DNA from: Micromonospora chokoriensis
Lineage (GTDB): Bacteria > Actinomycetota > Actinomycetes > Mycobacteriales > Micromonosporaceae
Direction of reading: 5' to 3'
DNA: 64,000 bases
Assembly (NCBI RefSeq): GCF_900091505.1
Contig: NZ_LT607409.1
Location: 3,038,001-3,102,000, forward strand
This document shows positions 8,424-17,700 of the stretch, one piece after another. Each line of letters begins with the position of its first letter. Within the stretch, counting starts at the first letter, position 1. Position numbers and translations under genes: made by a program. The notes beneath the pieces are model-generated. The model saw only the letters and a program-made list of their open reading frames with translations, made no database searches and was not told the DNA's origin.

Positions 8424-9830
8424 GTGTCCACCTCCACCGACCACGGCCGGCCCGATCCGGAGGCGACCCCGCCCGCGCCGGGCGACGACGGTCGCCCGGT
8501 CTCCGACCGGGGCGACACGGTCTGCGTCATCGGGGCCGGGGCCAGCGGTCTGACGGCCGTCAAGAACCTGCGCGAGCACGGCTTCGGCGTCGACTGTTAC
8601 GAGCGGGAGACCGGCGTCGGCGGCGCCTGGAACTGGCGACACGACCGCAGCCCGGTGTACGCCAGCACCCACCTGATCTCGTCGAAGCCGTTCACCCAGT
8701 TCCCGGACTTCCCGATGCCGGACTCCTGGCCGGACTACCCGCACCACAGCCAACTGCTGTCCTACTTCGAGCGGTACGCCGACCACTTCGACCTGCGTTC
8801 GCACATCTGGTTCGGCACCGAGGTGGTGCGGGTCGAGCCCGCGCCGGGGGAGCGGTGGGACGTGACCACCCGCTCCACCGGCGGGTACGGCCCGGAGCGC
8901 ACCTCCCGGTACGCCGCCGTGGTGATCGCCAACGGGCACAACTGGTCGCCGAAGCTGCCCCGCTACGAGGGGTTGGAGGAGTTCCGCGGCGAGATCATGC
9001 ACTCCTCGTCCTACAAGGACCCGGCGCAGTTGCGCGGCAAGCGGGTGCTGGTGGTCGGTGCCGGCAACACCGGTTGTGACATCGCCGTCGAGGCCGCCCA
9101 GCAGGCGTCGCGCTGCTGGCACTCCACCCGGCGCGGCTACTGGTACGCGCCGAAGTACGTGCTGGGCCGCCCTGCCGACCAGGTGAACGACAGCCTGCTG
9201 GCGCTGCGGGTGCCGCTGCGGGTCCGGCAGTGGCTCTATCACTGGACGCTGCGACTGACCGTCGGCGACCTCACCCGCTTCGGCCTGCCCAAGCCCGACC
9301 ACCGGGTGTACGAGACGCATCCCATCGCCAACAGCCAGCTCGTGTACTACGTGGGCCACGGCGGGATCGGCCCGGTGCCGGACATCGCCCGATTCCACCC
9401 GTACGCCGTGGAGTTGGCCGACGGTCGCGAGATCGACCCCGAGGTGGTCGTCTTCGCCACCGGCTACCTGCCCCGCTTCGAGTTCCTCGACGCGTCGGTG
9501 TTCGGCGACAGCGCGGGGGCGGGTCGGCCGACCCTGTGGCTCAACGCGTTCACCCCGGGGCACCCGACGCTGGCGGTCGCCGGCCTGGTGCAGCCGGACT
9601 CCGGGTTGTTCACCCTGTCGCACTGGCAGACGGTGCTCTTCGCCCGCCTGCTCCAGGCCCGACGGGACCGACCGGAGCGGGCGGCGGCGTTCGCCCAGCG
9701 GGTGCGGGAGCGGGCCGGGGAGCGCTACTCCGGGCAGGTCAAGGAGAGCAGCCGGCACTGGTTCGAGGTCGGTCACGCCGACTACCTGCGCGCCGTCCAG
9801 CGCGCCCTAGTCGACCTGGAGGGCAAGTGA
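8424..9830 (+). CDS. Flavin-containing monooxygenase
   Basis: A 468-residue class B flavoprotein monooxygenase. It has an FAD Rossmann motif GAGASGLTAVKNL (about 37-49), the identifying FxGxxxHxxxYK sequence FRGEIMHSSSYK, an NADPH motif VGAGNTGCDIAVEAA, and the FATGYLPRFEF motif near the C-terminus. It should insert one oxygen atom from O2 into a soft nucleophile or ketone. The YK ending of the identifying motif favours a classical FMO over a Baeyer-Villiger type (W-P/D). The GTG start has a strong AAAAGGAG upstream. A dispersed repeat separates it from the alpha/beta-fold gene only 52 bp downstream. The substrate is unknown. Confidence 0.92.
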   Translation: MSTSTDHGRPDPEATPPAPGDDGRPVSDRGDTVCVIGAGASGLTAVKNLREHGFGVDCYERETGVGGAWNWRHDRSPVYASTHLISSKPFTQFPDFPMPDSWPDYPHHSQLLSYFERYADHFDLRSHIWFGTEVVRVEPAPGERWDVTTRSTGGYGPERTSRYAAVVIANGHNWSPKLPRYEGLEEFRGEIMHSSSYKDPAQLRGKRVLVVGAGNTGCDIAVEAAQQASRCWHSTRRGYWYAPKYVLGRPADQVNDSLLALRVPLRVRQWLYHWTLRLTVGDLTRFGLPKPDHRVYETHPIANSQLVYYVGHGGIGPVPDIARFHPYAVELADGREIDPEVVVFATGYLPRFEFLDASVFGDSAGAGRPTLWLNAFTPGHPTLAVAGLVQPDSGLFTLSHWQTVLFARLLQARRDRPERAAAFAQRVRERAGERYSGQVKESSRHWFEVGHADYLRAVQRALVDLEGK

Positions 9831-9832
9831 GC

Positions 9833-9863
9833 GCGAGGAGTGAGCTTGCGAGCCCCGCAGTCG
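9833..9863 (+). repeat. 31-bp inter-gene repeat (single copy)
   Basis: The 31-bp core begins GCGAGGAGTGAGCTTGCG and ends CCCCGCAGTCG. It starts 2 nt after the FMO stop codon and ends 19 nt before the next GTG, just ahead of its ribosome binding site. The same core occurs twice more at 32629-32717, again directly after a stop codon. Confidence 0.8.
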
Positions 9864-9882
9864 CGAACGGAAGGCAGGAACA

Positions 9883-10695
9883 GTGACCGAGCTGCGGATC
9901 ATGCGGGGCCGGGAGTGGTCACGTCCGGTCCGGCCGGTGCGCCGGGAGGTGCTCAGCGCCCTTCCCGAGCACGAGCAGGGGCGTCCGCCGCTGCTCTTCG
10001 TACCCGGATTCGGGCACGGCGCGTGGGCGTTCGCCGAGCACTGGCTGGGTCATGCGGCGTCGCGGGGCTTCCCGGCGTACGCGGTGAGCCTGCGCGGGCA
10101 CGGGGCCAGCGAGCCGGCGCCGGAGGCGACGCTGCGGGCGTACACCCATGACGTGGTCCAGGTGGCCGCGAGCCTGCCGCGGCAGACGGTGCTGGTGGGG
10201 CACGGCGCCGGGGCGCTGGTGGTGGCGCACGCGTTGGCCCGCTACCCGGCGCGGGGCGCGGTGCTGGTGGCGCCGGTCTTCGGCGGGTGGGGAGTGCTGG
10301 GTGCGGCCCTGCGTCGGAACCCGGCCGGCACGGTGCCGGCGGCGTTCGGCGGGCCGTTGCGGCTCAACCGTGGGCAGTTGTTCAGCCGCGAGTTGCCGGA
10401 CGAGGAGGCCCGACGGCACGTCGGACGGCTCGGCCGGGCCAGCCGCCGGGCGCAGTGGGCGCTGCTGGGGCAGCCGGAGCCCGAGCCGGCGGTGGGTGCG
10501 CCGCCGGTGCTGGTGTTGGGCAGCCCGGACGACCGGGTGGTGCCGGCGTCGACGTTGACGCGGGTGGCCCGCCGGTACGGTTCGGCCCCGCTGCTCTTCC
10601 CCGGCATGGGCCACGATCTGATGCTGGACGCGCGCTGGGCCGAGCCGATCGACGCGATCCTGGACTGGTTGGAGAAGGAGCCGGCGGCGCACTGA
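9883..10695 (+). CDS. Alpha/beta-hydrolase-fold protein with Ser-to-Gly nucleophile
   Basis: A 270-residue alpha/beta-hydrolase fold. The oxyanion strand LLFVPGFGHGAWAF, the acid-residue region VLVLGSPDDRVVP and the catalytic His in FPGMGHDLML are all present. The nucleophile elbow reads VGHGAGALVVAH: residue 108, expected to be Ser (GxSxG), is Gly. As read, the protein cannot form the usual acyl- or alkyl-enzyme. It may be a cofactor-independent enzyme, a binding protein or a decayed hydrolase. The GTG start has AGGAACA upstream. It is likely co-transcribed with the flavin monooxygenase 52 bp upstream, suggesting a joint role in modifying a small molecule. Confidence 0.85.
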   Translation: MTELRIMRGREWSRPVRPVRREVLSALPEHEQGRPPLLFVPGFGHGAWAFAEHWLGHAASRGFPAYAVSLRGHGASEPAPEATLRAYTHDVVQVAASLPRQTVLVGHGAGALVVAHALARYPARGAVLVAPVFGGWGVLGAALRRNPAGTVPAAFGGPLRLNRGQLFSRELPDEEARRHVGRLGRASRRAQWALLGQPEPEPAVGAPPVLVLGSPDDRVVPASTLTRVARRYGSAPLLFPGMGHDLMLDARWAEPIDAILDWLEKEPAAH

Positions 10696-10704
10696 CGCCG
10701 GGGG

Positions 10705-12210
10705 TCAGCCGCCGGTCTGCTGGGTGGCCGGACTGCCGGCGGGGCCGGCGGGTCGGGGCACCCGTGCGCCGTCCTCGGGGCCGCCGTCGGTGCTGGACAG
10801 GCGGCTGACCAGGGCGCCGCTCTCGTCCAGGGCGCGCAGGTAGGAGCGGGCCCAGGCCCGGATGTCGTGTTGTTGCAGGTGGGCGCGCATGGCTCGCATC
10901 CGCTGGGTGACGTCGTCCGGGCTGGCCCGCAGCGCCGCCCGCAGCGCCTGCTTGAGCCCTTCCAGGTCGTGCGGGTTGACCAGGTACGCCTGGGACAGCT
11001 CGGCGGCGGTGCCGGCGAACTCGCTGAGCAGCAGCGCGCCGTCGTCGTCCACCCGGGCGGCCACGTACTCCTTGGCGACCAGGTTCATCCCGTCCCGCAG
11101 CGGGGTCACCGCCATCACGTCGGCGACCCGGTAGAGGGCGGCCAGCTCGGCCCGGTCGAAGGGCTGGGTGAGGTAGTGGATCGCCGGTTCGCCGACCCGG
11201 CCGAACTCGCCGTTGATCCGGCCCACCTCGCGCTCGATGCGTTCCCGCAGGATCTGGTACTGGCCGACGCGTTCCCGGCTCGGCATGGCGACCTGCACCA
11301 GCACGGTGTCGCGGACCTTGACGTCGCCGGTGGCGAGCAGTTCGCTGTACGCCTTGAGGCGCTGCTCGATGCCCTTGGTGTAGTCCATCCGGTCGACGCT
11401 GAGGATGACCTGCCGGGGGTCGCCGAGGTCCTGCCGGAGCCGGTGGGCACGGGCGGCCACGTCCGGTCGGGCGGCGAGCGCGGCCATCTCGGCGGTGTCG
11501 ATGGAGACCGGGAACGCGCCGATGCGGACGACCCGGTCGTCGATGCCGATGCGCCGGTCGGTCGCCGGCAGCTCCAGCACCTTGGTCACCAGTTGGGCGA
11601 AGTTGTGTGCCGCCTGGGCCCGTTGGAAGCCGACCAGGTCGGCGCCGAGCATGCCGCGCAGCAGCTCGGCCCGACGGGGTAGCTGCATGAACAGCTCCGG
11701 CGGCGGGAAGGGCACGTGCAGGAAGAACCCGATGCGCAGGTCGGGGCGGAGCGCGCGCAGCAGGCCGGGGACCAGTTGCAGGTGGTAGTCCTGCACCCAG
11801 ACCACCGCGCCCTGCTCGGCCACCTGGGCGGTGGCCTCCGCGAACCGTTGGTTGACCCGCTGGTACGCCTCCCACCAGCGCCGGTGGTGCTGTGGCTGCT
11901 CCACGGCGTCGTGGTAGAGGGGCCAGAGGGTGGCGTTGGCGAACCCCTCGTAGTGGTCGCGGAAATCTTCCGCGCTGAGCGCGACGGTGTGCATGCGGAC
12001 GCCGTCCACGTCCGGCAGGGTGGGGGCGGGCCCGGTGCCGCCGGCCCAGCCGACCCAGGTCGCCGGGGTGTGTCGCAGGAGCGGGTGTAGCGCGCTGACC
12101 AGCCCACCCGGGCTGCGCCGCCACTCGCAGGCCCCGTCGGGGGCCTGGCTGTCGTCGATGGGAAGGCGGTTGGCCACCAGCACGAGGGAACTCTGTCGCA
12201 TCTCGGGCAT
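10705..12210 (-). CDS. otsA: Trehalose-6-phosphate synthase
   Basis: A GT20 glycosyltransferase of about 501 residues, making trehalose-6-phosphate from UDP-(or ADP-)glucose and glucose-6-phosphate. Seen: [13 protein letters not shown] at the start, [15 protein letters not shown] (glucose-6-phosphate loop), [37 protein letters not shown] and [14 protein letters not shown] (nucleotide-sugar binding). The start is uncertain: a GTG at 12243, ATG 12210 and ATG 12201 are in frame; the conserved fold starts right after 12201. No trehalose phosphatase lies nearby. The product serves as an osmolyte and a precursor of cell-envelope trehalose lipids in actinobacteria. Confidence 0.93.
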   Translation of the reverse strand: MPEMRQSSLVLVANRLPIDDSQAPDGACEWRRSPGGLVSALHPLLRHTPATWVGWAGGTGPAPTLPDVDGVRMHTVALSAEDFRDHYEGFANATLWPLYHDAVEQPQHHRRWWEAYQRVNQRFAEATAQVAEQGAVVWVQDYHLQLVPGLLRALRPDLRIGFFLHVPFPPPELFMQLPRRAELLRGMLGADLVGFQRAQAAHNFAQLVTKVLELPATDRRIGIDDRVVRIGAFPVSIDTAEMAALAARPDVAARAHRLRQDLGDPRQVILSVDRMDYTKGIEQRLKAYSELLATGDVKVRDTVLVQVAMPSRERVGQYQILRERIEREVGRINGEFGRVGEPAIHYLTQPFDRAELAALYRVADVMAVTPLRDGMNLVAKEYVAARVDDDGALLLSEFAGTAAELSQAYLVNPHDLEGLKQALRAALRASPDDVTQRMRAMRAHLQQHDIRAWARSYLRALDESGALVSRLSSTDGGPEDGARVPRPAGPAGSPATQQTGG

Positions 12211-12290
12211 TCCGATCAGCAGAGGACTGACCGCCACGAGCAAGGGAAAACCGGTCAGTCAGCGGGGGAAGTGACGTACAGCGGTATTCC

Positions 12291-12301
12291 TACTGACAGT
12301 A
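12291..12301. promoter_or_regulatory. Operator-like palindrome upstream of otsA
   Basis: TACTGACAGTA is a perfect 11-base palindrome about 80 bp upstream of the otsA start. It sits in the only locally AT-rich stretch of the 12211-12359 gap, so it may be a regulator binding site. I cannot name the regulator. Confidence 0.4.
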
Positions 12302-12325
12302 AGTTACACCACTGTTACGGCATCG

Positions 12326-12345
12326 GCGGGACGGTGCCGTCCCGC
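12326..12345 (-). terminator. Hairpin terminator of the 12360-13202 gene
   Basis: GCGGGACGG / CCGTCCCGC form a 9-bp stem starting 15 bp past the minus-strand stop at 12360. There is no long T-run, as is common for actinobacterial terminators. Confidence 0.5.
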
Positions 12346-12359
12346 AATGCGGGCCCCGA

Positions 12360-13202
12360 TCAGACGACGGCGCCGTTGTCCGGGTCGTCCTCGTCCTCGT
12401 CGCCGGGGCGCAACCGCCAGATCAGCGTGACGAAACCGGCCAGGATGCCGGTGAACCCGAACAGGGTGACCGCCGACTTGTCCACCGGAATCAGCCACGG
12501 GAACAGGAAGAGCGCGAACCCGATGACCACGCCGAGCACGCCGACCACCGCGTACTTGCTGACCCGCGGCAGCGGCGGCGGTGGTGGCGGGTGGTAACCC
12601 TCGTCGTCCTCGTCGTCGGGCAGGTCGGCGCCGAAGGTGTCCAGCCCGTCCAGCAGCGACGGCTCGTCCGGCCGGGCGCCCCGACCGACCGAGATCCCCG
12701 AGATGTCGGTCGCGGACGGCAGCCGGCGGACATCGGTGGCGGTCGGACCCGGCTCGTCGGCGCCGGAGCGGGCCAGCGGACCGGCCGCCGGCTCGTCCCG
12801 TTCCTCGACGTTCTCCGAAGCCGGCCACGGGTGGTCGTCCGTCGACGAGGTGGTGTGGAAGCCCGCCACGATCCGAGCCCACTCGGCGTCGATGTCCGGT
12901 TCGTCCCGGGCGGGTGGCTGCTCCGGAGCGCCCTCGTCGGAGAGCTGGGTCAGGTAGTCGCGCGCGGTGGTCAGATGCGACCGGTCGACGTAGAGCCGGT
13001 CGACCGGTCGGGCCGGAACGGTGGTGGTGCGGGTGACCGGGTTGAGGTCGGCGGAGGGCTGCAGGTAGGCGGCGATCCCGCCGGCGGCCAGCACGTCCAG
13101 CAGGTGCTCACCGACGCGCGGATCGACGTCGCCGACGACGGCGTACTCGCTCGCGTCGAGCCCGTTGTCCCGCCGTCCCCGGCGGGCCCCACCCGCTGAC
13201 AC
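12360..13202 (-). CDS. Two-TM protein with an N-terminal DUF2007-like domain
   Basis: About 280 residues. The N-terminal part ASEYAVVGDVDPRVGEHLLDVLAAGGIAAYLQP resembles the small ferredoxin-like DUF2007 domain; this assignment is tentative. A long acidic, Pro/Asp-rich linker follows. Near the C-terminus, after HPPPPPPLPRVSK, come two hydrophobic helices (YAVVGVLGVVIGFALFLFPW and TLFGFTGILAGFVTLIW) and an acidic tail. The frame is open further upstream, but a GTG at 13202 has an excellent AAGGGGGAT and starts just before the domain. It is divergent from another small membrane protein gene across a 274-bp gap. Function unknown. Confidence 0.75.
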   Translation of the reverse strand: MSAGGARRGRRDNGLDASEYAVVGDVDPRVGEHLLDVLAAGGIAAYLQPSADLNPVTRTTTVPARPVDRLYVDRSHLTTARDYLTQLSDEGAPEQPPARDEPDIDAEWARIVAGFHTTSSTDDHPWPASENVEERDEPAAGPLARSGADEPGPTATDVRRLPSATDISGISVGRGARPDEPSLLDGLDTFGADLPDDEDDEGYHPPPPPPLPRVSKYAVVGVLGVVIGFALFLFPWLIPVDKSAVTLFGFTGILAGFVTLIWRLRPGDEDEDDPDNGAVV

Positions 13203-13476
13203 CCGGACATCCCCCTTAACGCGCCTTCCGGCGCGGCCACCCTGCACCTCGACGCCCGACGGCACGCCGTGCTCTGAATCGTGACACGTCAGGGCATGGT
13301 TCCGGGAGTGCGTTGTGTCGCGTCTTCCAAAGTCACGGCTGCCGTCGCAGGTCGCGGCGGGGGTCGTTTGTCCGTTCTTGCGCAACGAGTGCTATCTCGA
13401 TGAGGCTGGAAGCCGGAGCGACCGACGGGCGGGCGGAACCCAGTTGGGCTGCCCGCGTGTGCGCGGAGGGGCGCGT

Positions 13477-13785
13477 GTGACTGCTGACGAGCACGAGGAA
13501 CTGGACCTACCACCGCGGTTCCAGAGCTTCGCCGATCGTCACCATCTCGAATACCGACAGAGGCCGCCCGGGATCACGCTCTATCTGGGCCTGGGTTCGA
13601 CCTTCCTGGGGTTCCTGTTCGGCGTCGGGCCCGTGGAGCCCGGTGACCGTACCCTCGGCTACCTGATGCTGGGCGGCGGTGCGGTGCTCCTCGTCGCCTC
13701 GTGGGCACTGCACCGACGTATGCGCAGGCGGGAGGAGGAGCTGTACCGCGAGTACCTACAGTGGAAGGAACGGCAGGGTGAGTAG
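13477..13785 (+). CDS. Small two-TM membrane protein
   Basis: A 102-residue protein with two hydrophobic helices (GITLYLGLGSTFLGFLFGVG and LGYLMLGGGAVLLVASWAL) followed by a basic-acidic helix RRMRRREEELYREYLQWKERQ that may form a short coiled coil on the cytoplasmic side. I choose the GTG at 13477 because GGAGGGG lies 6-10 nt upstream and because upstream codons read like non-coding sequence. I do not recognise the family. A dispersed palindrome begins 16 bp past its stop codon. Confidence 0.7.
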   Translation: MTADEHEELDLPPRFQSFADRHHLEYRQRPPGITLYLGLGSTFLGFLFGVGPVEPGDRTLGYLMLGGGAVLLVASWALHRRMRRREEELYREYLQWKERQGE

Positions 13786-13801
13786 CCGGCCGCATCGAGG
13801 T

Positions 13802-13880
13802 TTGATCCACTCCGGTTCGGCGAACTCGTGGTATCCCAGCGCCAGGGATACCCCCACATCGGTGAAACCGAGTCGATCAA
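13802..13880. repeat. Family I intergenic palindrome, copy A
   Basis: A 79-bp imperfect inverted repeat. It begins TTGATCCACTC and ends GAGTCGATCAA, with GGTATCCC and GGGATACC forming the inner stem. It lies between two co-directional genes. Three related copies occur at 23523, 23657 and 49702. Confidence 0.8.
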
Positions 13881-14045
13881 CCCCGCACTCGACGAGTGGG
13901 AAGTGGCTCGTCTCTGCGAGGATCACCTGGATGAATGTCGACCCGTTCACTCGAACGGGGCCGGAAGGCATGTTCGCTTCGGCGGCCTGGTGGCGGCGTC
14001 CCCGGGCCTGACGCTGTCGCGGGCACACCACGGGAAAGGACGCCG

Positions 14046-14726
14046 GTGCTCTACTGGCTGTTGAAGTACGTGCTCCTCGGTCCGCTGCTCAAGCTGATCT
14101 TCCGCCCACGGGTGGAGGGGCTGCACCACGTGCCGGCGACCGGCCCGGTGATCCTGGCGAGCAACCACCTCTCCTTCTTCGACTCGATCTTCATTCCGTT
14201 GATCGTCTCGCGGAGGGTCACCTTCGTGGCCAAGGCGGAGTACTTCACCGGCAAGGGGATCAAGGGCCGGTTGATGAAGATGTTCTTCGTCGGCACCGGC
14301 ACGATCCCGGTGGACCGCTCCGGCGGTCAGGCCGCCCGCGCCGCCCTGGACACCCAGCTGCGGGTGCTGCGCGCGCAGGGAGTGGCCGGCATCTACCCCG
14401 AGGGCACCCGCTCCCCGGACGGGCGGCTCTACCGGGGCAAGACCGGTGTGGCCCGGCTGGCCCTGGAGAGCGGCGCGGTGGTGGTGCCGGTGGCGATGCT
14501 CAACGCCGACGAACTCCAGCCCCCCGGCCGGCTCCTCCCGCGGGTCGGCCAGGTGCGGGTCCGCTTCGGCGCGCCGCTGGACTTCGCCCGCTACGCGGGG
14601 CTGGCCGGCGACCGGTTCGTCGAGCGCGCGGTCACCGACGAGGTCATGTACGAGTTGATGGAGCTCTCCGGTCGCGAGTACGTCGACATCTACGCGCAGA
14701 AACTCAAGACGCCGGTCGCCGCCTGA
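14046..14726 (+). CDS. plsC: 1-acylglycerol-3-phosphate O-acyltransferase (PlsC)
   Basis: A 226-residue acyltransferase that would transfer an acyl chain to lysophosphatidic acid at the membrane. The four family motifs are visible: NHLSFFDS (HX4D catalytic pair), a region around GTIPVDRSGG, YPEGTRSPDG (substrate binding) and VVVPVAML. An N-terminal hydrophobic helix (LYWLLKYVLLGPLLKLIF) would anchor it. The frame is open upstream to 13935, but the GTG at 14046 has AAAGGA upstream and starts at the conserved hydrophobic helix. It resembles Rv2182c of Mycobacterium tuberculosis, whose neighbours include several genes also found in this window. Confidence 0.9.
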   Translation: MLYWLLKYVLLGPLLKLIFRPRVEGLHHVPATGPVILASNHLSFFDSIFIPLIVSRRVTFVAKAEYFTGKGIKGRLMKMFFVGTGTIPVDRSGGQAARAALDTQLRVLRAQGVAGIYPEGTRSPDGRLYRGKTGVARLALESGAVVVPVAMLNADELQPPGRLLPRVGQVRVRFGAPLDFARYAGLAGDRFVERAVTDEVMYELMELSGREYVDIYAQKLKTPVAA

Positions 14727-14732
14727 CGCGGC

Positions 14733-17700
14733 TCAACACGCGACCGCCGGCCCGGTCGGGGTGATCGGGCGACCGGCCAGCGCGAGCAGGCCGGGGGCGT
14801 CGTTGCGCAACGCGAAGACGCGTACCTCGGCGAGGGTCTCCCGTGCGCCCGCCGGGTCGCCGGCCCGGGTCAGCTCCGCCGCCGCGAACGCCAACGCCAG
14901 CACCCGGTCGCTCACGTCCGGGATCCGCCCGTAGGTCTCGGCGGCGGCCAGGTGCAGCTCGGCGGAGCGTTGGTGGTCGCCGTCCTCCGCCGCCAGGGCC
15001 GCCGTCACCGTCCGCAACGCCGCCTCCGACCAGGGCGTGCGGTGCCCGACCTGGCCGAGCATCGTGCGGACCCGCACCGCCGCGTCCCGACCGCTCAGAG
15101 CTGCGGCGTACGCGGCGGCGGCGATCCACTCCCCGCTGGCCAGCGCCGGCACCGCCGACCAGCACCGGTCCAGCTCCTCGATCAGCTCCGCCGCCTCGGC
15201 CTCGCGCCCCTGCAACGCCCGGCACAACGCGGCCATGCTCAGCATCGTCCAGTGCAGCCGGTGGAACCCGCTGCGTCGCGCGGTGTCCAACGCGTCGGCC
15301 AGGTCGTCCGGATCGTCGTCGTCGCGCAGCACCAGCAGACAGCAGCGCAGCCCACGCACCTGCATGTCCCAACTGCCGGTGGGCGTGTCCACGAACGCCT
15401 CCGCCGCCGTGAGCAACCGCCCGAAGTCACCGTCGAACCAGGCACGCATCGCCTCGGCCGAATAGCTGGTGGTCAGGGTCTGACCGCTGGCGGTCCGCGC
15501 CGGCGCGGCCGAGAGCAGGGCGTTGGAGCGCAGCCAGTCGCCCTCCTCGCGGATCGCGTACGCGAGGTTCTGGGTGGCCCGGGGCAACGCCAGCAGTTGA
15601 CCGGCCCGGGCGAACTCGACGATCGCGTGCAGCTCGTCCAGGCCCACCCGGTCGCCGGACTGGTAACGGGCCGTGGCCGCGGTGATCCGCGCGTTGGTGC
15701 GGGTCTCGGTCAGGCCCAACCGCTCGGCGATCTCCGCCGCCGTGTCCGCCGCCGCCACGGCCGGGTCCCGCTCGTAGTTGAGCATGTGCAGCCGGCCCAT
15801 CTCCGCGTACGCGTCCGCCTTCTGCGGGCTGTCCGGCAACGGCTCGAACAGCTGCACCGCGCGGTCCAGGCAGGCCAACGCGTCACCACGGTCGGCCCGT
15901 AGCCAGGCGGCCTGGCCGAGCAGCGTCCACGCCCGCGCGGCGCAGGCGTCGTCGCCGTGCGACAGCAACCGGTCGGCGAGCGTGTGCACCTGCTCCGCCC
16001 CACCCCCGGACAGGAACGCGTTGCCGTCGCGGTAGAACGAGATCTCGGTGCTCAACAACTCCAACTGGAGTCGACCCACCGGGTCGTCGTCGTCGGCCAG
16101 GCCGAGAGCCCGGCCCGCATGGCTGGCCGCGGCGTCCAGCCCGTGCAGCGCGTACGCCCGGCGGGCCGCCCGGTGCAGCGCCTGCCGCGCCGGCCCGGCG
16201 TAGCGCCGCACCTCCATGCCCAGCGAACGGGCGATCTCGTGGGCCGCCCAGCGGTGGTGGGCGAGCACCTCGGCCAGGTCGGTGTCGCGGGAGTGCGACA
16301 GCGCGTCCAGCCAGTCGGCGGCCCGCTCGTGCCGGGCCACCCGCTCGGTACGCGGCAACCGCTGGTAACAGACGTCCCGGACCAGGACGTGACGGAACCG
16401 GAACTCCGCCTGCCCGGCCATCGTCGACGCCGACTGCTCGTGCACGAAGTCGCGCTGCTCCAGTCGGCGCAGCGAGCGCTCGACCGACTCGACCGGCTGA
16501 CCGAGCGCGGCGGCGACCGCACCGGGCCAGAACTGCACCCCGACCACCGACGCGGCCAGCAGCACCGCGCGGTCCTTGGCGTCCAGCAGGTCCACCCGGT
16601 TCGCGATCACCGCGTGCACGCTCTCCGGCATGGTCAGCTCAAGGTGCTTGTCCAGCGACCATCCCCGCCCGGACTGCCGCAGCGCCCCCTGCTCGATCAA
16701 CATCCGGACGTACTCGTGCGCGTAGAGCGGGTTGCCTCCGGCCACCTCGATCAGCGGGCTCAGCATGTCGGCGGAGAACGCGGCCTGGCCGAACAGGTGC
16801 GCGTACAGGGCCGCGATGCCGGTGTCGCGCAGGGGCGGCAGGGTGATGGTCACCGAGCCGGTGATCGTCCCGGCCCAGCTCGGGTCCCGGTCGACCAGCT
16901 CCGGACGCGCGGTGCAGAGCAGCAGCAGCGGCACGTCGCGGGCCGCCGCCCCGAGCAGCTCCACGAAGCGCAGCATCGCGTCGTCGGCCCAGTGCAGGTC
17001 CTCGAAGACCAGCACCGTGGGTCGTCGGGTGGCCAGCGCCAGCAGGAAGCGCCGCCATGCCGACTCCGCCTCCTCGGCCGGCAGCGGCGTGCCGGGCAGC
17101 CCGACCAGCGGGCGCAACGCGTCCACCACCCGGTCCCGTTCACCCGGGCCGATCAGCTCGCTCACGGCGGCGGCCAACCGCTGGGCGGCGCTGCCCGCCG
17201 GGTCGGTGTCGAGGATGCCCGCCTCGGACTTGACGATGTCGGCGAGCGCCGCGAAGGTGACGTTCTCACCGAACGGCGGGCAGCGGCCCGTCCGCCAGGT
17301 CAGCGGCTCGTCGACCAGCCGGCCGGTGTGCCGGTACAGCTCCCGCAGCAGCCGGCTCTTGCCGATGCCGGCCCGACCGAAGATCGTCACCACCTGCGGT
17401 CGACGGTCGCGCAGCGACCTGTGCAACGCGTTGACGAGCATGCCCAGCTCGTGTTCGCGGTCGACCAACGGGGTGGTGTCCGGCTCCCGGTCGGTGGGCT
17501 GGCGGCGCAGGGGGGAGAGCGCCAACCACACCTCGGTCGGCGACGACCGGCCGCGCAGGGTGACCGGGGGCTGTTCCTCGTAGCGGATCGCGTCCTTGGT
17601 GAGCGTGTGGGTGGTGCCACAGACCAGCACGCCGCCCGGTGGCGCGACGGACTGCATCCGGGACGCGGTGTTCACCACGTCGCCGGCGACGATCGCCTGC

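Noticed and set aside
13203-13476. A possible gene in the divergent gap.
   Set aside because: Frames here are only extensions of the flanking genes; the segment best serves as a divergent promoter region.
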